A program made the position numbers and the translations under genes. Of a DNA stretch of 54,345 nt, positions 28,871 through 40,022 are shown piece by piece. Position 1 is the first letter of the stretch. Each line of letters begins with the position of its first letter. This DNA comes from Burkholderiales bacterium (GTDB taxonomy: Bacteria > Pseudomonadota > Gammaproteobacteria > Burkholderiales > Burkholderiaceae_E). The DNA lies in NCBI GenBank assembly GCA_020248665.1, contig JADCHE010000044.1, positions 1 through 54,345 of the forward strand. Direction: 5' to 3'. The notes under the pieces were generated by a model. That model saw only the letters and a program-made list of their open reading frames with translations, was not told the DNA's origin and did not search any database.

Positions 28871-30499
28871 ATGCTGAAGACCTACGCGTTCCCGCGCTTC
28901 GAGTATCGGCGCGCACCGGAGCAGTCGGGGCGCCGCGCGATCCGCCACCCGGTGGTGATCGTCGGCGCCGGGCCGGTGGGACTCACCGCCGCGCTCGACC
29001 TCGCGCGACGCGGCGTGCGCAGCGTGCTGCTCGACGACAACGACACCGTGAGCGTCGGCTCTCGCGCGCTGTGCTACGCCAAGCGCACGCTCGAGGTCTG
29101 GGACCGCCTCGGCGTCGCGGACCGGATGGTCGCCAAGGGCGTGCAGTGGAAGGTCGGCAAGGTCTTCAGGCGCGACGGCCTCGTCTATGCGTTCGACCTG
29201 CTGCCCGAGGCCGGCCACCGGATGCCGGCGATGATCAACCTGCAGCAGTACCACCTCGAGGAGTACCTGGTCGACGCCTGCGAGCGCAGCGGCCGGGTCG
29301 ACCTGATGTGGCGGCACAAGGTCGTCGGCCTGGTGCGGCACGACGACCACGTCGCGCTGGCGGTCGACACGCCCGACGGCCCGTACCGCCTCGACGCCGA
29401 CTGGGTGATCGCCTGCGACGGCGCGAACAGCGACGTGCGGCGGATGGTCGGCGCGTCGTTCACCGGCCAGACCTTCCAGGACCGCTTCCTGATCGCCGAC
29501 GTGCTGATGAAGGCGACCTTCCCGACGGAACGCTGGTTCTGGTTCGACCCGCCCTGCCACCCCGGGCAGAGCGTGCTGCTGCACCGGGAGGCGGACGACG
29601 TCTGGCGGATCGACTTCCAGCTCGGCCGGGACGCCGACCCCGATGCGGAGAAGCAGCCCGAGCGGGTGATTCCGCGGATCCGTGCGATGCTCGGGCCCGA
29701 CGCCGAGTTCGAACTCGAGTGGGTCTCGGTCTACCAGTTCGCCTGTCGGCGCATCGACCGGCTGCGCCACGGCCGCGTGCTCTTCGCGGGCGACGCCGCG
29801 CACCAGGTCTCGCCGTTCGGCGCGCGCGGCGCGAACACCGGCATCCAGGACGTCGACAACCTCGCCTGGAAGCTCGCCCGCGTGATCGAGGGCCGCGCAC
29901 CCGAGTCGCTGCTCGACACCTACCACGACGAACGCAGCGTCGCCGCCGACGACAACCTGCTGGCCTCCACGCGCTCGACCGACTTCATCACGCCGAAGAG
30001 CCGCGCGAGCCGCGTGCTGCGCGACGCGGTGCTCGAACTCGCCGAGCACCAGCCGTTCGCGCGCCGGCTGGTCAACAGCGGCCGGCTGTCGATCCCGACG
30101 CCCTACCGCGATTCGCCGCTGAACACGCCCGACGAGGACGCGTTCGCCGGCGACATGCGCCCCGGCACGGCCTGCGCCGACGCGCCGGTGCACGCGGACG
30201 GGCGTGACGACTGGCTCCTGCACCGGCTGTCGGACGGCTTCACGCTGATGGTGTTCGGCGCGAAGCCGCCCGCCGCCGCGCTGCCGGCCGGCGCCGAACT
30301 CTCGGTGCTGTCGATCGGCGACGACGTCGTCGACGTCGAGGGTCTCGTGGGCGAACGCTACGACGGTCGGCCCGGCACCGCCTACCTGATCCGGCCCGAC
30401 CGGCATGTCGCCGCGCGCTGGCGCGTGGTCGACCGGTCGAAGCTCGCCGCGGCGCTCGCGCGCGCCCGCGGCGCCGTCCCCAGCGAGGCACACGCATGA
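28871..30499 (+). CDS. FAD-dependent aromatic monooxygenase (MhpA/PheA-type flavoprotein hydroxylase)
   Basis: 542 residues from ATG 28871. FAD-binding GxGxxG at 32-37 (VIVGAGPVGLTAALDLARRG), the DG motif (VIACDGANSDVRRMVG) and the GD motif (RVLFAGDAAHQVSPFGARGANTGIQDVDNLAWKL) define a group A flavin hydroxylase. After the catalytic core it has a C-terminal thioredoxin-like extension (about 430-540), as in MhpA and phenol hydroxylase relatives. It would hydroxylate a phenolic substrate with NAD(P)H and O2. It lies between the VOC gene and DUF2783 and overlaps the latter by 4 bp (ATGA). Confidence 0.92.
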   Translation: MLKTYAFPRFEYRRAPEQSGRRAIRHPVVIVGAGPVGLTAALDLARRGVRSVLLDDNDTVSVGSRALCYAKRTLEVWDRLGVADRMVAKGVQWKVGKVFRRDGLVYAFDLLPEAGHRMPAMINLQQYHLEEYLVDACERSGRVDLMWRHKVVGLVRHDDHVALAVDTPDGPYRLDADWVIACDGANSDVRRMVGASFTGQTFQDRFLIADVLMKATFPTERWFWFDPPCHPGQSVLLHREADDVWRIDFQLGRDADPDAEKQPERVIPRIRAMLGPDAEFELEWVSVYQFACRRIDRLRHGRVLFAGDAAHQVSPFGARGANTGIQDVDNLAWKLARVIEGRAPESLLDTYHDERSVAADDNLLASTRSTDFITPKSRASRVLRDAVLELAEHQPFARRLVNSGRLSIPTPYRDSPLNTPDEDAFAGDMRPGTACADAPVHADGRDDWLLHRLSDGFTLMVFGAKPPAAALPAGAELSVLSIGDDVVDVEGLVGERYDGRPGTAYLIRPDRHVAARWRVVDRSKLAAALARARGAVPSEAHA

Positions 30500-30687
30500 A
30501 GCTGATCCACGACTCCAACATCCCGGATCCGGACGGCTTCTACGCGTCGCTGATCGACTGCCTGCGAGACCTGGACGACGCGCAGGCCGAGCGCTTCCAG
30601 GCGAAGCTGCTGCTGGTGCTCGCGAACCACGTCGGGGACCGCGGGGTGCTGGCCGAGGCGATGGCGGTCGCGCGACGCGGGCTCTAG
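30496..30687 (+). CDS. DUF2783 small protein
   Basis: 63 residues. ATG 30496 overlaps the monooxygenase TGA. The sequence (DPDGFYASLIDCLRDLDDAQ... KLLLVLANHVGDRGVLAEAM) matches the DUF2783 pattern, a helical protein regularly encoded right after flavin hydroxylases of this type. A role as a small partner of the hydroxylase is inferred from that pairing. Its TAG overlaps the convergent amidohydrolase stop. Confidence 0.85.
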   Translation: MKLIHDSNIPDPDGFYASLIDCLRDLDDAQAERFQAKLLLVLANHVGDRGVLAEAMAVARRGL

Positions 30688-31717
30688 GAACGCGCGCCCG
30701 CGAAGCCGTCCAGGAAGGCGGCGAGGTTGGTGCCGAGGTCGTCGACCGCGTAGCCGCCTTCCTGGACCAGCAGCGTCGGCACGCCGAGCGCGCCGATCGC
30801 GCGACCGCAGGCCCGGAAGCCTTCGGTGCTCACCGACAGCAGCGCCGACGGGTCCTTCTCGTACGCATCGAAGCCGAGCGAGACGACCAGCGCCGCTGGA
30901 CCGAACGCGCGCACGCGGCCGAGCCCTGCGTCGACCGCCGGCAGCCAGCCCTCGTCGCGCGTGCGCGGCGCGAGCGGCAGGTTCAGGTTGAACCCGGCGC
31001 CCGCGCCGCGACCGGTCTCGTCGGCGCGCCCAGCGAAGAAGGGGAAGCCGAAGTCCGGGTCGGCGTGGACCGACACGAACTGCACGTCCGCGCGCTCGTA
31101 GAACAGCCCCTGCGTGCCGTTGCCGTGGTGCACGTCGACGTCGACGATCGCCACCCGCCCGAGCGCCCGCGCGAGCCGCTGCGCGGCGACCGCGGCGTTG
31201 TTCACGTAGCAGAAGCCCGCGCCGAGGTCGGCGTACGCGTGGTGGCCGGGCGGACGGCACAGCGCGTAGGCCTCGCGCCCCCCGGCGAGCAGCACGTCGG
31301 CGCCGGCGACCGCACAGTCCGCGGCGCCCTGGATGGCGGCCCAGGTGCCCGCGCCGATCGGCACGGTCGTGCTGCCGAGGTACCAGCCCGCCTGGCCCAG
31401 CACCGAAGCGGGGCGCGCGCCCATGTGCCGGCACGGGAACGCGTAGGGCAGCACCGACGCGCTGCGCGGCCCGCTCGGGAACGCCTGCGCCCACCGGTCG
31501 TGCGCGGTCCGCAGGAACTCGAGGTAGTCGTCGGCGTGCACCGCGCGCAGCGGATCGAGGCCGTGCGCGCGGGGCGCGAGCACGTCGTGGCCGCGTGTCC
31601 GCAGCGCAGCCAGCAGCGCATCGATCCGGCCCGGCACGTCGCGCGCGGGCAGCAGCTCGGCGCCGAGCGCGTAGTGGGACGGTGCGTGCCCGGCGTGGGC
31701 GTCGGCGTGGAAGACCT

Positions 31718-31721
<4 letters not shown>
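30684..31721 (-). CDS. Histone-deacetylase-family amidohydrolase, acetylpolyamine-amidohydrolase-like
   Basis: 345 residues from ATG 31721, which overlaps the stop of the upstream ABC ATPase (ATGA). HDAC-fold active site: H160-H161 (RPPGHHAY), zinc ligands D196 and H198 (DVDVHHGNGTQ) and D285 (SLGFDAYEKDP); the EGGYAV loop carries the catalytic Tyr. The length and AFPCRHMGARPASVLGQAGWYLGSTTVPIG segment resemble bacterial acetylpolyamine amidohydrolases. It would remove an acetyl or short acyl group from an amine in the cytoplasm. Being the last gene of an ABC import operon, it probably deacylates the imported compound. Confidence 0.92.
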
Positions 31722-33408
<1,687 letters not shown>

Positions 33409-33412
<4 letters not shown>

Positions 33413-34341
33413 ACGCGCCTCGCCATCTTCGGATCGAGCGTGTCGCGCAGCCCGTCGCCGAGCACGTTGACCGCGAGCACCGTCAGTGCGAGGAACGCGC
33501 CGGGGAAGAAGATGTTGTGCGGATGCAGCCGGAACACCGACCGCCCCTCGGCGATGATGTTGCCCCAGCTCGGGATCTCGGGCGGGATGCCGATGCCGAG
33601 GAAGGACAGCGCCGCCTCGGCGAGCATCGCCGAGGCGCACAGGAACGTGCCCTGCACGATCAGCGGCGACACGGTGTTCGGCAGCACGTGCCGCAGCAGC
33701 AGCATCGGGGTCGGCGCCCCGACGGTGATCGCGGCCTCCACGTACGGCTCCTCGCGGACCGAGAGCACGACCGAGCGGACCAGCCGCACGACGCGCGGCA
33801 CATCGGGCACGACGATCGCCAGGATCACCGTGAGCAGCCCGCCGCCCCAGATCGACACGAGCGCGATCGCCAGCAGGATCCCCGGGATCGCCATCAGGCC
33901 GTCCATCACCCGCATCACCGGTCCGTCGAGGCGCCGGTAGAAGCCCGCGACCAGGCCGATCGCGAGGCCGATCGCGACCGACGCCGCCGCCACCGACACC
34001 CCGACCAGCAGCGACACCCGCGCGCCGTAGACGACGCGGCTGTAGAGATCGCGCCCGAGCGCGTCAGTACCGAACCGGGCGATGCGTTCGACGGTCTCGC
34101 CGTCGTCGCGAAGCACCTCGAGCATCTGACCGGGGGCGGCGTTGCGCGAAGCCGGGTCGAGCTCCGAGGGGTCGACCGTGCCGAGCCACGGCGCGAGCAG
34201 CGCCATCGCGGCGACCGCGCACAACAGCACGGCGCCGAAGCGCACCGCGCGATGCCGCAGCGCGACGCGCCAGCGCGCGGGCGGAGCGGCGCGCGGGGCC
34301 GGGGCATCGGCGGTCGGTTCGACCGGGGCTGCGCTCGTCAA
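33409..34341 (-). CDS. Oligopeptide-type ABC importer permease (DppC-like)
   Basis: 310 residues. N-terminal helix VRFGAVLLCAVAAMALLAPWLG, then FGTDALGRDLYSRVVYGARVSLLVGVSVAAASVAIG and GLVAGFYRRLDGPVMRVMDGLMAIPGILLAIAL, the DppC/OppC signature. The coupling-helix region is EAAITVGAPTPMLLLRHVLPNT, and NVLGDGLRDTLDPKM is the standard C-terminal motif. It forms the translocation channel with the DppB-like protein encoded 7 bp upstream. Confidence 0.94.
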
Positions 34342-34347
34342 GGCCGC

Positions 34348-35289
34348 TCAGTACCGGATCCGGGGATCGAGCATCGCGTAGCCGATGTCGATCGCCAGGT
34401 TGACGAACACGTAGCCGGTCGCGAACAGCAGGATCAGCGCCTGGATCACCGGGAAGTCCCGCGACAGCACCGCCTCCACCGTCAGCCGGCCCAGCCCCGG
34501 GATCGCGAACACGCTCTCGGTGACGACCGCGCCGCCGATCAGCACCGCCAGCCCGATGCCGATGATCGTCAGGATCGGCACCGCGGCGTTGCGCAGCGCG
34601 TGCCGCACCAGCACCTCGCGCTCGGTCAGGCCCTTGGCGCGGGCGGTGCGCACGTAGTCCTCGTTGAGCACGTCGAGCACGCTGGTCCGGGTGATGCGCG
34701 CGACCAGCGCGACGTAGACGACCGAGAGCGTGACCGCGGGCAGCACCAGCCGCTCGAGGAAGGGCAGCAGGCCCTCGGACAGCCTCGCGTAGCCCTGCAC
34801 CGGCAGCCATTCGAGCCGGATCGAGAACACGTAGACGAGCAGGTAGCCGAGCACGAACACCGGCATCGAGAAGCCGGCGACCGACAGGCCCATCACCGTC
34901 CGGTCGATCCAGGTGCCCTGCCGGAACGCGGCGAGCACGCCCAGCGGCACCGCGACGGCGACCGCGATCGTCAGCGCGGCCACGCCGAGCGCCAGCGTGG
35001 GCTCCAGGCGCTGGGCGATCAGCTCGGTGACCGGCTTGCGGAAGAAGTAGCTCTCGCCGAGGTCGCCCTGCAGCACGTGGCCGAGCCAGATCGCGAACTG
35101 CGCCGGGATCGGCCGTTCCAGACCGAGCCGCGCACGCAGCGCCGCGACCTGCTCGGGCGTGGCCGAGTCGCCGGCGATCACCGCGGCCGGGTCGCCGGGC
35201 ACGAGCCGCAGCATCAGGAACACCAGCACCGCGACCGCCAGCAGCACCGGCAGGACGGCGAGCGTGCGGCGAAGGACGAAGCCGAGCAT
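34348..35289 (-). CDS. Oligopeptide-type ABC importer permease (DppB-like)
   Basis: 313 residues from ATG 35289; an in-frame upstream extension is ignored because the DppB N-terminus starts here (MLGFVLRRTLAVLPVLLAVAVLVFLMLRLVPGDPA). Conserved segments: LGLERPIPAQFAIWLGHVLQGDLGESYFF, FRQGTWIDRTVMGLSVAGFSMPVFVLGYLL and EDYVRTARAKGLTEREVLVRHALRNA (coupling helix). It ends DPRIRY. Partner of the DppC-like permease. The binding protein gene ends 16 bp upstream. Confidence 0.94.
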   Translation of the reverse strand: MLGFVLRRTLAVLPVLLAVAVLVFLMLRLVPGDPAAVIAGDSATPEQVAALRARLGLERPIPAQFAIWLGHVLQGDLGESYFFRKPVTELIAQRLEPTLALGVAALTIAVAVAVPLGVLAAFRQGTWIDRTVMGLSVAGFSMPVFVLGYLLVYVFSIRLEWLPVQGYARLSEGLLPFLERLVLPAVTLSVVYVALVARITRTSVLDVLNEDYVRTARAKGLTEREVLVRHALRNAAVPILTIIGIGLAVLIGGAVVTESVFAIPGLGRLTVEAVLSRDFPVIQALILLFATGYVFVNLAIDIGYAMLDPRIRY

Positions 35290-35305
35290 CGCGCCGTCCC
35301 GCCGC

Positions 35306-36859
35306 CTACTTCCTGCGCAGGCCCCAGAAGAGCGTGATCGGCGCCTCGAAGGTCTGCTCGACGTTGCGGCGCACCCCGCCGACGAAGCTCGCCTCGCCCA
35401 TCGGCACGAACGCGACGATCTCGTTGTTGCGCTCCTGGATCTGCCGGGCGAGGTCGCGCCGGGCCTCGGGATCGGTGGTCCGGGTGAACGCATCGCGCAG
35501 GCCCTCGAACTTGTCGTCGCACGGCCAGCCGAGGAACGAGGTGCGGCAGTTGGTGTTGAGCACGGTCCGGCCGATCGGGTCGAGCGCGTCGCGCGTGTCG
35601 TAGAAGGACATGAACATCGACCAGCCGCCCTCGGCGGGCCTGTCCTTCCTGCGCAGCCGCGGACCCATCGACTGCCAGTCCATCGGCGCGAGCTGGACCT
35701 TGAAGCCGGCGCGCTCGAGCTGCTGCTTGGCGAGCGGCCCGAGCGGCGCGAGCGGGGCGATGTCGGTCGGATAGGGCATCACCACCGGGGTGCCGTCGTA
35801 GCCGGCCTCCTTGAGCAGCGCCGCCGCGCGCTTGGCGTCGCCCCTGACCAGGTCCTTCATGCCGACGTCGGTGGCGAGCGGCGAGCCGCAGGCGTACATC
35901 GAGCGGCAGGCCCGGTAGAACTTCGCGTCGCCGACCGCGCCCTTGAGCGTCTGCTCCTGGCTGAGCGCGATCATCGCGGCCTGCCGGATCTTCGGATTGT
36001 CGAACGGCGGCTGCGCGTGGTTCATCCGGGCGAAGTACTGGCCGCTGGTGAACGGCTTGAGGACGACGTTCTTGTCCTTCTCGAGCAGCGGCAGCAGGTC
36101 GGCCGGCACCGTCTCGACCATGTCGACCTCGCCGCGGACCAGCGCCGAGACCGCGGTCTGCGGATCGGTGATGTTGATCCATTCGATCCGGTCGAGCATC
36201 GCGACCTTCCCGCCGGCCAGCCCCGAGGGCGGCTCGGCGCGCGGCCGGTATCTGGGGTTCTTCACGTAGACGACGCGCTCGCCGGGCTTCCATTCGTCGC
36301 GCTTGAAGATGAACGGCCCGGAGCCGATCACCTGCTCGGGCTTGATCGGCTCGGCCGGATCGGTCTCGGCGACCCGCCTGGGCATGATCAGCATCGGCGA
36401 GAGGCTCGGCTTGGCGAGCGTCTCGAGGACCATGCCGTAGGGCTCCTTGAGCACCAGCCGGAAGGTGCGCGCATCGACCGCGTCGATCGAGGCCACCGCC
36501 GGGGCCAGGCGCAGCCCGGTCGGATCGCGCCGGATGAAGCGGCGCACCGAGGCCACGCAGTCCTCGGCGGTCACCGGCGCGCCGTCGTGCCATTCGAGCC
36601 CGTCGCGCAGCCGGAACGTGTAGGTCAGCCCGTCGGCGCTGACGTCCCAGCGCTCGGCCATCTGCGGTCGGACCTGGCCCTTGGCGTCGACCGCCAGCAG
36701 CTGGTCCCAGACCAGGTAGCCGTGGTTGCGCACGATGTACTGCGTGCTCACCAGCGGATCGAGGATCTTCAGGTCGGAGTGCATCACGACCTTCAGGGTC
36801 TGGGCCCCTGCGGGCAGGCAGGCGAGCGACAGCAGCGTCGCGGCGAGCAGCGTCTTCAT
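35306..36859 (-). CDS. Oligopeptide-type ABC importer substrate-binding protein (family 5)
   Basis: 517 residues from ATG 36859, preceded by GAGGAGGAG. Sec signal MKTLLAATLLSLACLPAGAQ. The mature protein has the family 5 pattern: LKILDPLVSTQYIVRNHGYLVWDQLLAVD, PQMAERWDVSADGLTYTFRLRDGLEWHDGAPVTAEDCVAS, IGSGPFIFKRDEWKPGERVVYVKNP, and FARMNHAQPPFDNPKIRQAAMIALSQEQ. First gene of the operon binding protein - DppB - DppC - fused ATPase - deacetylase. The deacetylase suggests an N-acylated amine, peptide or polyamine as cargo (inference). Cys residues in the mature part (CRSMYACGS) may form a disulfide. Confidence 0.93.
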   Translation of the reverse strand: MKTLLAATLLSLACLPAGAQTLKVVMHSDLKILDPLVSTQYIVRNHGYLVWDQLLAVDAKGQVRPQMAERWDVSADGLTYTFRLRDGLEWHDGAPVTAEDCVASVRRFIRRDPTGLRLAPAVASIDAVDARTFRLVLKEPYGMVLETLAKPSLSPMLIMPRRVAETDPAEPIKPEQVIGSGPFIFKRDEWKPGERVVYVKNPRYRPRAEPPSGLAGGKVAMLDRIEWINITDPQTAVSALVRGEVDMVETVPADLLPLLEKDKNVVLKPFTSGQYFARMNHAQPPFDNPKIRQAAMIALSQEQTLKGAVGDAKFYRACRSMYACGSPLATDVGMKDLVRGDAKRAAALLKEAGYDGTPVVMPYPTDIAPLAPLGPLAKQQLERAGFKVQLAPMDWQSMGPRLRRKDRPAEGGWSMFMSFYDTRDALDPIGRTVLNTNCRTSFLGWPCDDKFEGLRDAFTRTTDPEARRDLARQIQERNNEIVAFVPMGEASFVGGVRRNVEQTFEAPITLFWGLRRK

Positions 36860-36900
36860 CGTCCGGTCTCCTCCTCGTGCCGGCGCATCCGCCGGTCTAT

Positions 36901-36917
36901 GTTCCATATTTCAGAAC
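36901..36917. promoter_or_regulatory. 17-bp palindrome upstream of the ABC import operon
   Basis: GTTCCATATTTCAGAAC lies 42-58 bp upstream of the binding-protein ATG in the 103-bp gap after the rhodanese gene. It is palindromic at both ends (GTTC...GAAC) and AT-rich inside. Its form is close to the candidate IclR operator at 15139-15155 (shared GTTCC..ATTT...AAC). Confidence 0.4.
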
Positions 36918-36962
36918 GCCTGTTCCGCCGCCGGGCCAGTGTCGTCGGAGGCCCCGCGGGCG

Positions 36963-38606
36963 TCAAGCCGCGGCTCCGCCGTCCCGGGGGACCGGCGGGG
37001 CGAAGCTCAGGTACGGCTCGCGAGCCAGCTGCCCCAGCAGATCGACCTCCCAGGTCAGGTACTGCCGCATCGCGGCCTCGACGTCGTCCGGTCGTGCCCA
37101 CGGCGGGTACCACATGTCGTCGGTCGCCGTGAGCAGCAGCGGGTCCTCGTCGCCCGGGCAGGTCTCGAGGGGCAGCGCGGCGGCGCGCCACGCGGCGCGT
37201 CCGCCCTCGAGCCAGCCCACGTCGGCGCGGCCCAGCGCGAGGGCGTCCTGCGCGGCGTGCCGCGCGAGCCGGCCGTCGTTGCAGCAGAACACCAGCGGCG
37301 CGTCCGGCGGCAGCGTCGCCAGGGCCTGCGCGAGGCGCGAGCGCATCGCGTACGCCGAGCCGGGTATCCGGCCGCCGCGGTACCCGTAGCTGTCGCCGAC
37401 GTCGACGACCCGCGTCGCGCCGGCCCGCCGCGCGGCCACCAGCGCGGCGACGCCGACCGCGGGCGCCGACAGGGCGTCCTCGCCGAGCGAGGGCAGCCTG
37501 ACCGGACCCGTCTGCAGCGGCCCGGCCAGCCCGCCGCGCAGCACGTGCACGTCGCTCCAGCCCATCTGCGCGAGCCAGTGCGCGGTCATCGGTGCCTGGA
37601 CCTCGTGCCGGTCGACGAGCACGATGCGCGCGTGGCGGACCGCTGCGAACGTGTCGGTCGCCTGCACCAGCTGCCCGCCCGGCGCGTTGAGGCTGCCGGC
37701 GAGATGGCCGGCCGCGAACGCCTCCGGCAGCCGCACGTCGAACACGTAGGTGGTGCGGTCGCGTTCGGCACGCATCGCATCGAGCGTCATCCGGTCGACG
37801 AAGCGCACGCCCCAGCGGCGCGCGACGTCGGCGGCCATCGCCCTGGCGCGGGCCAGACCGTCCTCGGACGGCTCGTCGACGAGGTTCTCGCATCCGCGAT
37901 CGGTGCGCAATCCGGCGAGGTGCCAGCCCATCGTGCCGTTCTTCAGCGCGTAGACCGGATTCGGCAGACCCGCGTTGCGAAGACTCTGGGCGCCGAGGAT
38001 CGAACGGGTGCGACCCGCGCAGTTGACGACGACGATCGTCTCGGGCGAGCGCACCTGCCCGGGGACCCGCAGCACCAGCTCCGCGCCCGGGCAGTCGGTC
38101 GCGCCGGGGATGCTGACCTGACGGTACTCCTCGAGCGGGCGCGAGTCGAACACCACCACGTCGCGGCCTTCGGCGCGCCAGCGCTCGAGCGCCTCGGGCT
38201 CGATGCGGGGCGTGTCGAACGCGTGCTCGACGTGCTCGCCGAACGCCTTGGACGGCACGTTCGTCCCCGAGAAGACCTCGTGGCCGGCGGCCCGCCAGCC
38301 GGCGAGCCCTCCGTGCAGCACCGACACGTCGGCGTAGCCGTGACCCGCCAGCAGCGCCGCCGCCCGCTCGGCCTCGCCGCCCGCCGCGCCCTCGGCGTCC
38401 ATCACGACGACCCTTGCATCGCGACGCGGCAGCAGCGCCGGTGCGCGCACCTCGATCGAGGCGAGCGGCAGGCTGCTCGCGGTCAGCAGGTGCGCGCGGG
38501 CGAACGGGCCGCCGTCGCGGACGTCGATCAGCGCGAGCTCGCGCCCGTCGCCCAGCCGCTCGCGCAGCGCCGCGACGCCGATCCGGCCGGGCGGGCTCGC
38601 CTTCAT
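36963..38606 (-). CDS. Four-domain rhodanese (sulfurtransferase) protein
   Basis: 547 residues from ATG 38606, overlapping the aminotransferase stop (ATGA). Four rhodanese repeats lie at roughly 8-115, 130-235, 270-365 and 380-475. Active-site loops differ. Domain 2 has C196 in NCAGRTRS, a full catalytic loop. Domain 4 has C441-C442 in FCCNDGRLARH. Domain 1 (VMDAEGAAGGEAE) and domain 3 (LVDRHEVQAPMTAH) lack the Cys. So two domains can carry persulfide and two are probably structural or regulatory. No signal peptide. A C-terminal WYPPWARPDD..YLTWEVDLLG segment follows. Sulfur transfer or release linked to the coupled aminotransferase is inferred. Confidence 0.9.
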   Translation of the reverse strand: MKASPPGRIGVAALRERLGDGRELALIDVRDGGPFARAHLLTASSLPLASIEVRAPALLPRRDARVVVMDAEGAAGGEAERAAALLAGHGYADVSVLHGGLAGWRAAGHEVFSGTNVPSKAFGEHVEHAFDTPRIEPEALERWRAEGRDVVVFDSRPLEEYRQVSIPGATDCPGAELVLRVPGQVRSPETIVVVNCAGRTRSILGAQSLRNAGLPNPVYALKNGTMGWHLAGLRTDRGCENLVDEPSEDGLARARAMAADVARRWGVRFVDRMTLDAMRAERDRTTYVFDVRLPEAFAAGHLAGSLNAPGGQLVQATDTFAAVRHARIVLVDRHEVQAPMTAHWLAQMGWSDVHVLRGGLAGPLQTGPVRLPSLGEDALSAPAVGVAALVAARRAGATRVVDVGDSYGYRGGRIPGSAYAMRSRLAQALATLPPDAPLVFCCNDGRLARHAAQDALALGRADVGWLEGGRAAWRAAALPLETCPGDEDPLLLTATDDMWYPPWARPDDVEAAMRQYLTWEVDLLGQLAREPYLSFAPPVPRDGGAAA

Positions 38607-39946
38607 GCGGCCGCTCCCCGCCGCTCGGCCGCGAGCGCACGGTCGAACGCGTCCAGCCACTCGTCGCAGTCGTGCGCCGTGACGCACATCGGCGGGTTGA
38701 TCCGGAAGCAGTTGCGCGTCGCGCTGCCCTTCACGTTGATGAAGCCGGCCGCGCGCATCCGCTTCTGGATGCGCTCGCCCGCCTCGATGGCGGGCGTGCG
38801 GGCATGCCGGTCGTCGACCACCTCGATGCCCAGGATCAGCCCGGTGCCGCGCACGTCGCCGATCAGCGGATGGCGCGCCTGCAGCGTGCGCAGGCCGGCG
38901 AGCAGCTGCTCGCCGCGCGCGGCCGCGTTGGCCTGCAGGCGCTCCTCGGCGATGACCTTCAGCACCGATCGTGCGGCGGCGACCGCGACCGGGTTGCCCC
39001 CGAAGGTGTTGAAGAACCGGACCCGGGTGAACGACTCGGCGATCTCGCGACGGCACACGACGCCGGCGATCGGCAGGCCGTTACCCATCCCCTTGCCGAT
39101 CACGACCAGGTCGGGGACCGCCTCGTGCGCCTCGAAGCCCCAGTAGTGCGAGCCCATGCGGCCGAAACCGGTCTGCACCTCGTCGCTGATGCACAGCCCG
39201 CCGGCCGCACGCACGATCTCGAAGGCCCGGCGCATGTAGCCGGGCGGCATCGGCACCACGCCGCCGAACCCCTGGATCGGCTCGACGATCATCCCCGCGA
39301 TCCGGCCCGACGTGGACGAGAAGATCGTGCGCTCGAGCTCGGCGAGGTACGGCTCGACGCCCGCGTCGGGGCCGAACGCGCCCTTGTACTGGTCGGGATG
39401 CATCGCATGGACGAACCCCTGCATCGCGGCGGTCGGCAGCCGGCACGGCGCGAACGCGCCGCTGCCGGAGGCGCCGAAGTGCAGGCCGTGGTACGCGTTG
39501 CGCAGCGACACCATCTCGAAGTGCCCGGTGTGGGCGCGTGCCATCGCATAGGCGAGGTCGATCGCCTCGGCGCCGCTGTTGACCAGGTGCACGACCCAGT
39601 CGGCACCGGCGGGCATCCGCGCGACCAGCTCCTCGGCGTAGCGCGCCGGCTCGTCGTTGTAGAACAGGCTCGTGCAGTGCTGCATCCGCGCCATCTGCTC
39701 GCCGACCATCGCGAGCGTCACCGGATGCGCGAAGCCCAGGCTGATGCACACGTTCTGCGCGGTGCCGTCGAGGTAGCGCCGGCCGGTCTCGTCGAACACG
39801 TACTGCCCCTCGCCGCGCACGAGCACCAGCGGATCGTCAGCAAAGAGCGGGAAGGTCCGCAGCGACGGGCTGAGGAACCTGGCGCGTCGCTCGATCAGCG
39901 CGGCACGATCGACGGCGAGAGGCGTGGCTTTCGGCTGCGCGGACAT
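38603..39946 (-). CDS. Class III aminotransferase (AGXT2-like)
   Basis: 447 residues from ATG 39946 with GGGGGAGGAG upstream. PLP motifs: LVNSGAEAIDLAYAMARAHTG, RNAYHGLHFG, MIVEPIQGFGGVV, CISDEVQTGFGRMG (cofactor Asp) and Schiff-base K285 in VVIGKGMGNGLPIAG. FFNTFGGNPVAVAAA and GSATRNCFRINPP close the site. This branch includes alanine-glyoxylate and beta-amino acid aminotransferases. It forms a two-gene unit with the four-domain rhodanese (4-bp overlap), and a 24-bp palindromic element lies just upstream. The substrate may be an amino acid delivered by the neighbouring ABC importer. Confidence 0.92.
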   Translation of the reverse strand: MSAQPKATPLAVDRAALIERRARFLSPSLRTFPLFADDPLVLVRGEGQYVFDETGRRYLDGTAQNVCISLGFAHPVTLAMVGEQMARMQHCTSLFYNDEPARYAEELVARMPAGADWVVHLVNSGAEAIDLAYAMARAHTGHFEMVSLRNAYHGLHFGASGSGAFAPCRLPTAAMQGFVHAMHPDQYKGAFGPDAGVEPYLAELERTIFSSTSGRIAGMIVEPIQGFGGVVPMPPGYMRRAFEIVRAAGGLCISDEVQTGFGRMGSHYWGFEAHEAVPDLVVIGKGMGNGLPIAGVVCRREIAESFTRVRFFNTFGGNPVAVAAARSVLKVIAEERLQANAAARGEQLLAGLRTLQARHPLIGDVRGTGLILGIEVVDDRHARTPAIEAGERIQKRMRAAGFINVKGSATRNCFRINPPMCVTAHDCDEWLDAFDRALAAERRGAAA

Positions 39947-39998
39947 CGACTCTCCTCCCCCGGGGCGGTCCCCGCGATTGTGCGGCCGCGGGGCCGGA

Positions 39999-40022
39999 CT
40001 GTCAAAAAGGAACTTTTCTCAT
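39999..40022. promoter_or_regulatory. 24-bp palindromic element A, upstream of the aminotransferase/rhodanese pair
   Basis: Core AAAAAG-GAA-CTTTT, flanked by GTC on the left and TCAT on the right. It matches element B (45579-45602) at about 20 of 24 positions. It overlaps the last codons of the dppF-like gene and lies 53 bp upstream of the aminotransferase ATG. Its A/T richness stands out from the local GC-rich sequence. A probable repressor site, likely for the TetR encoded at 45674. Confidence 0.6.
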
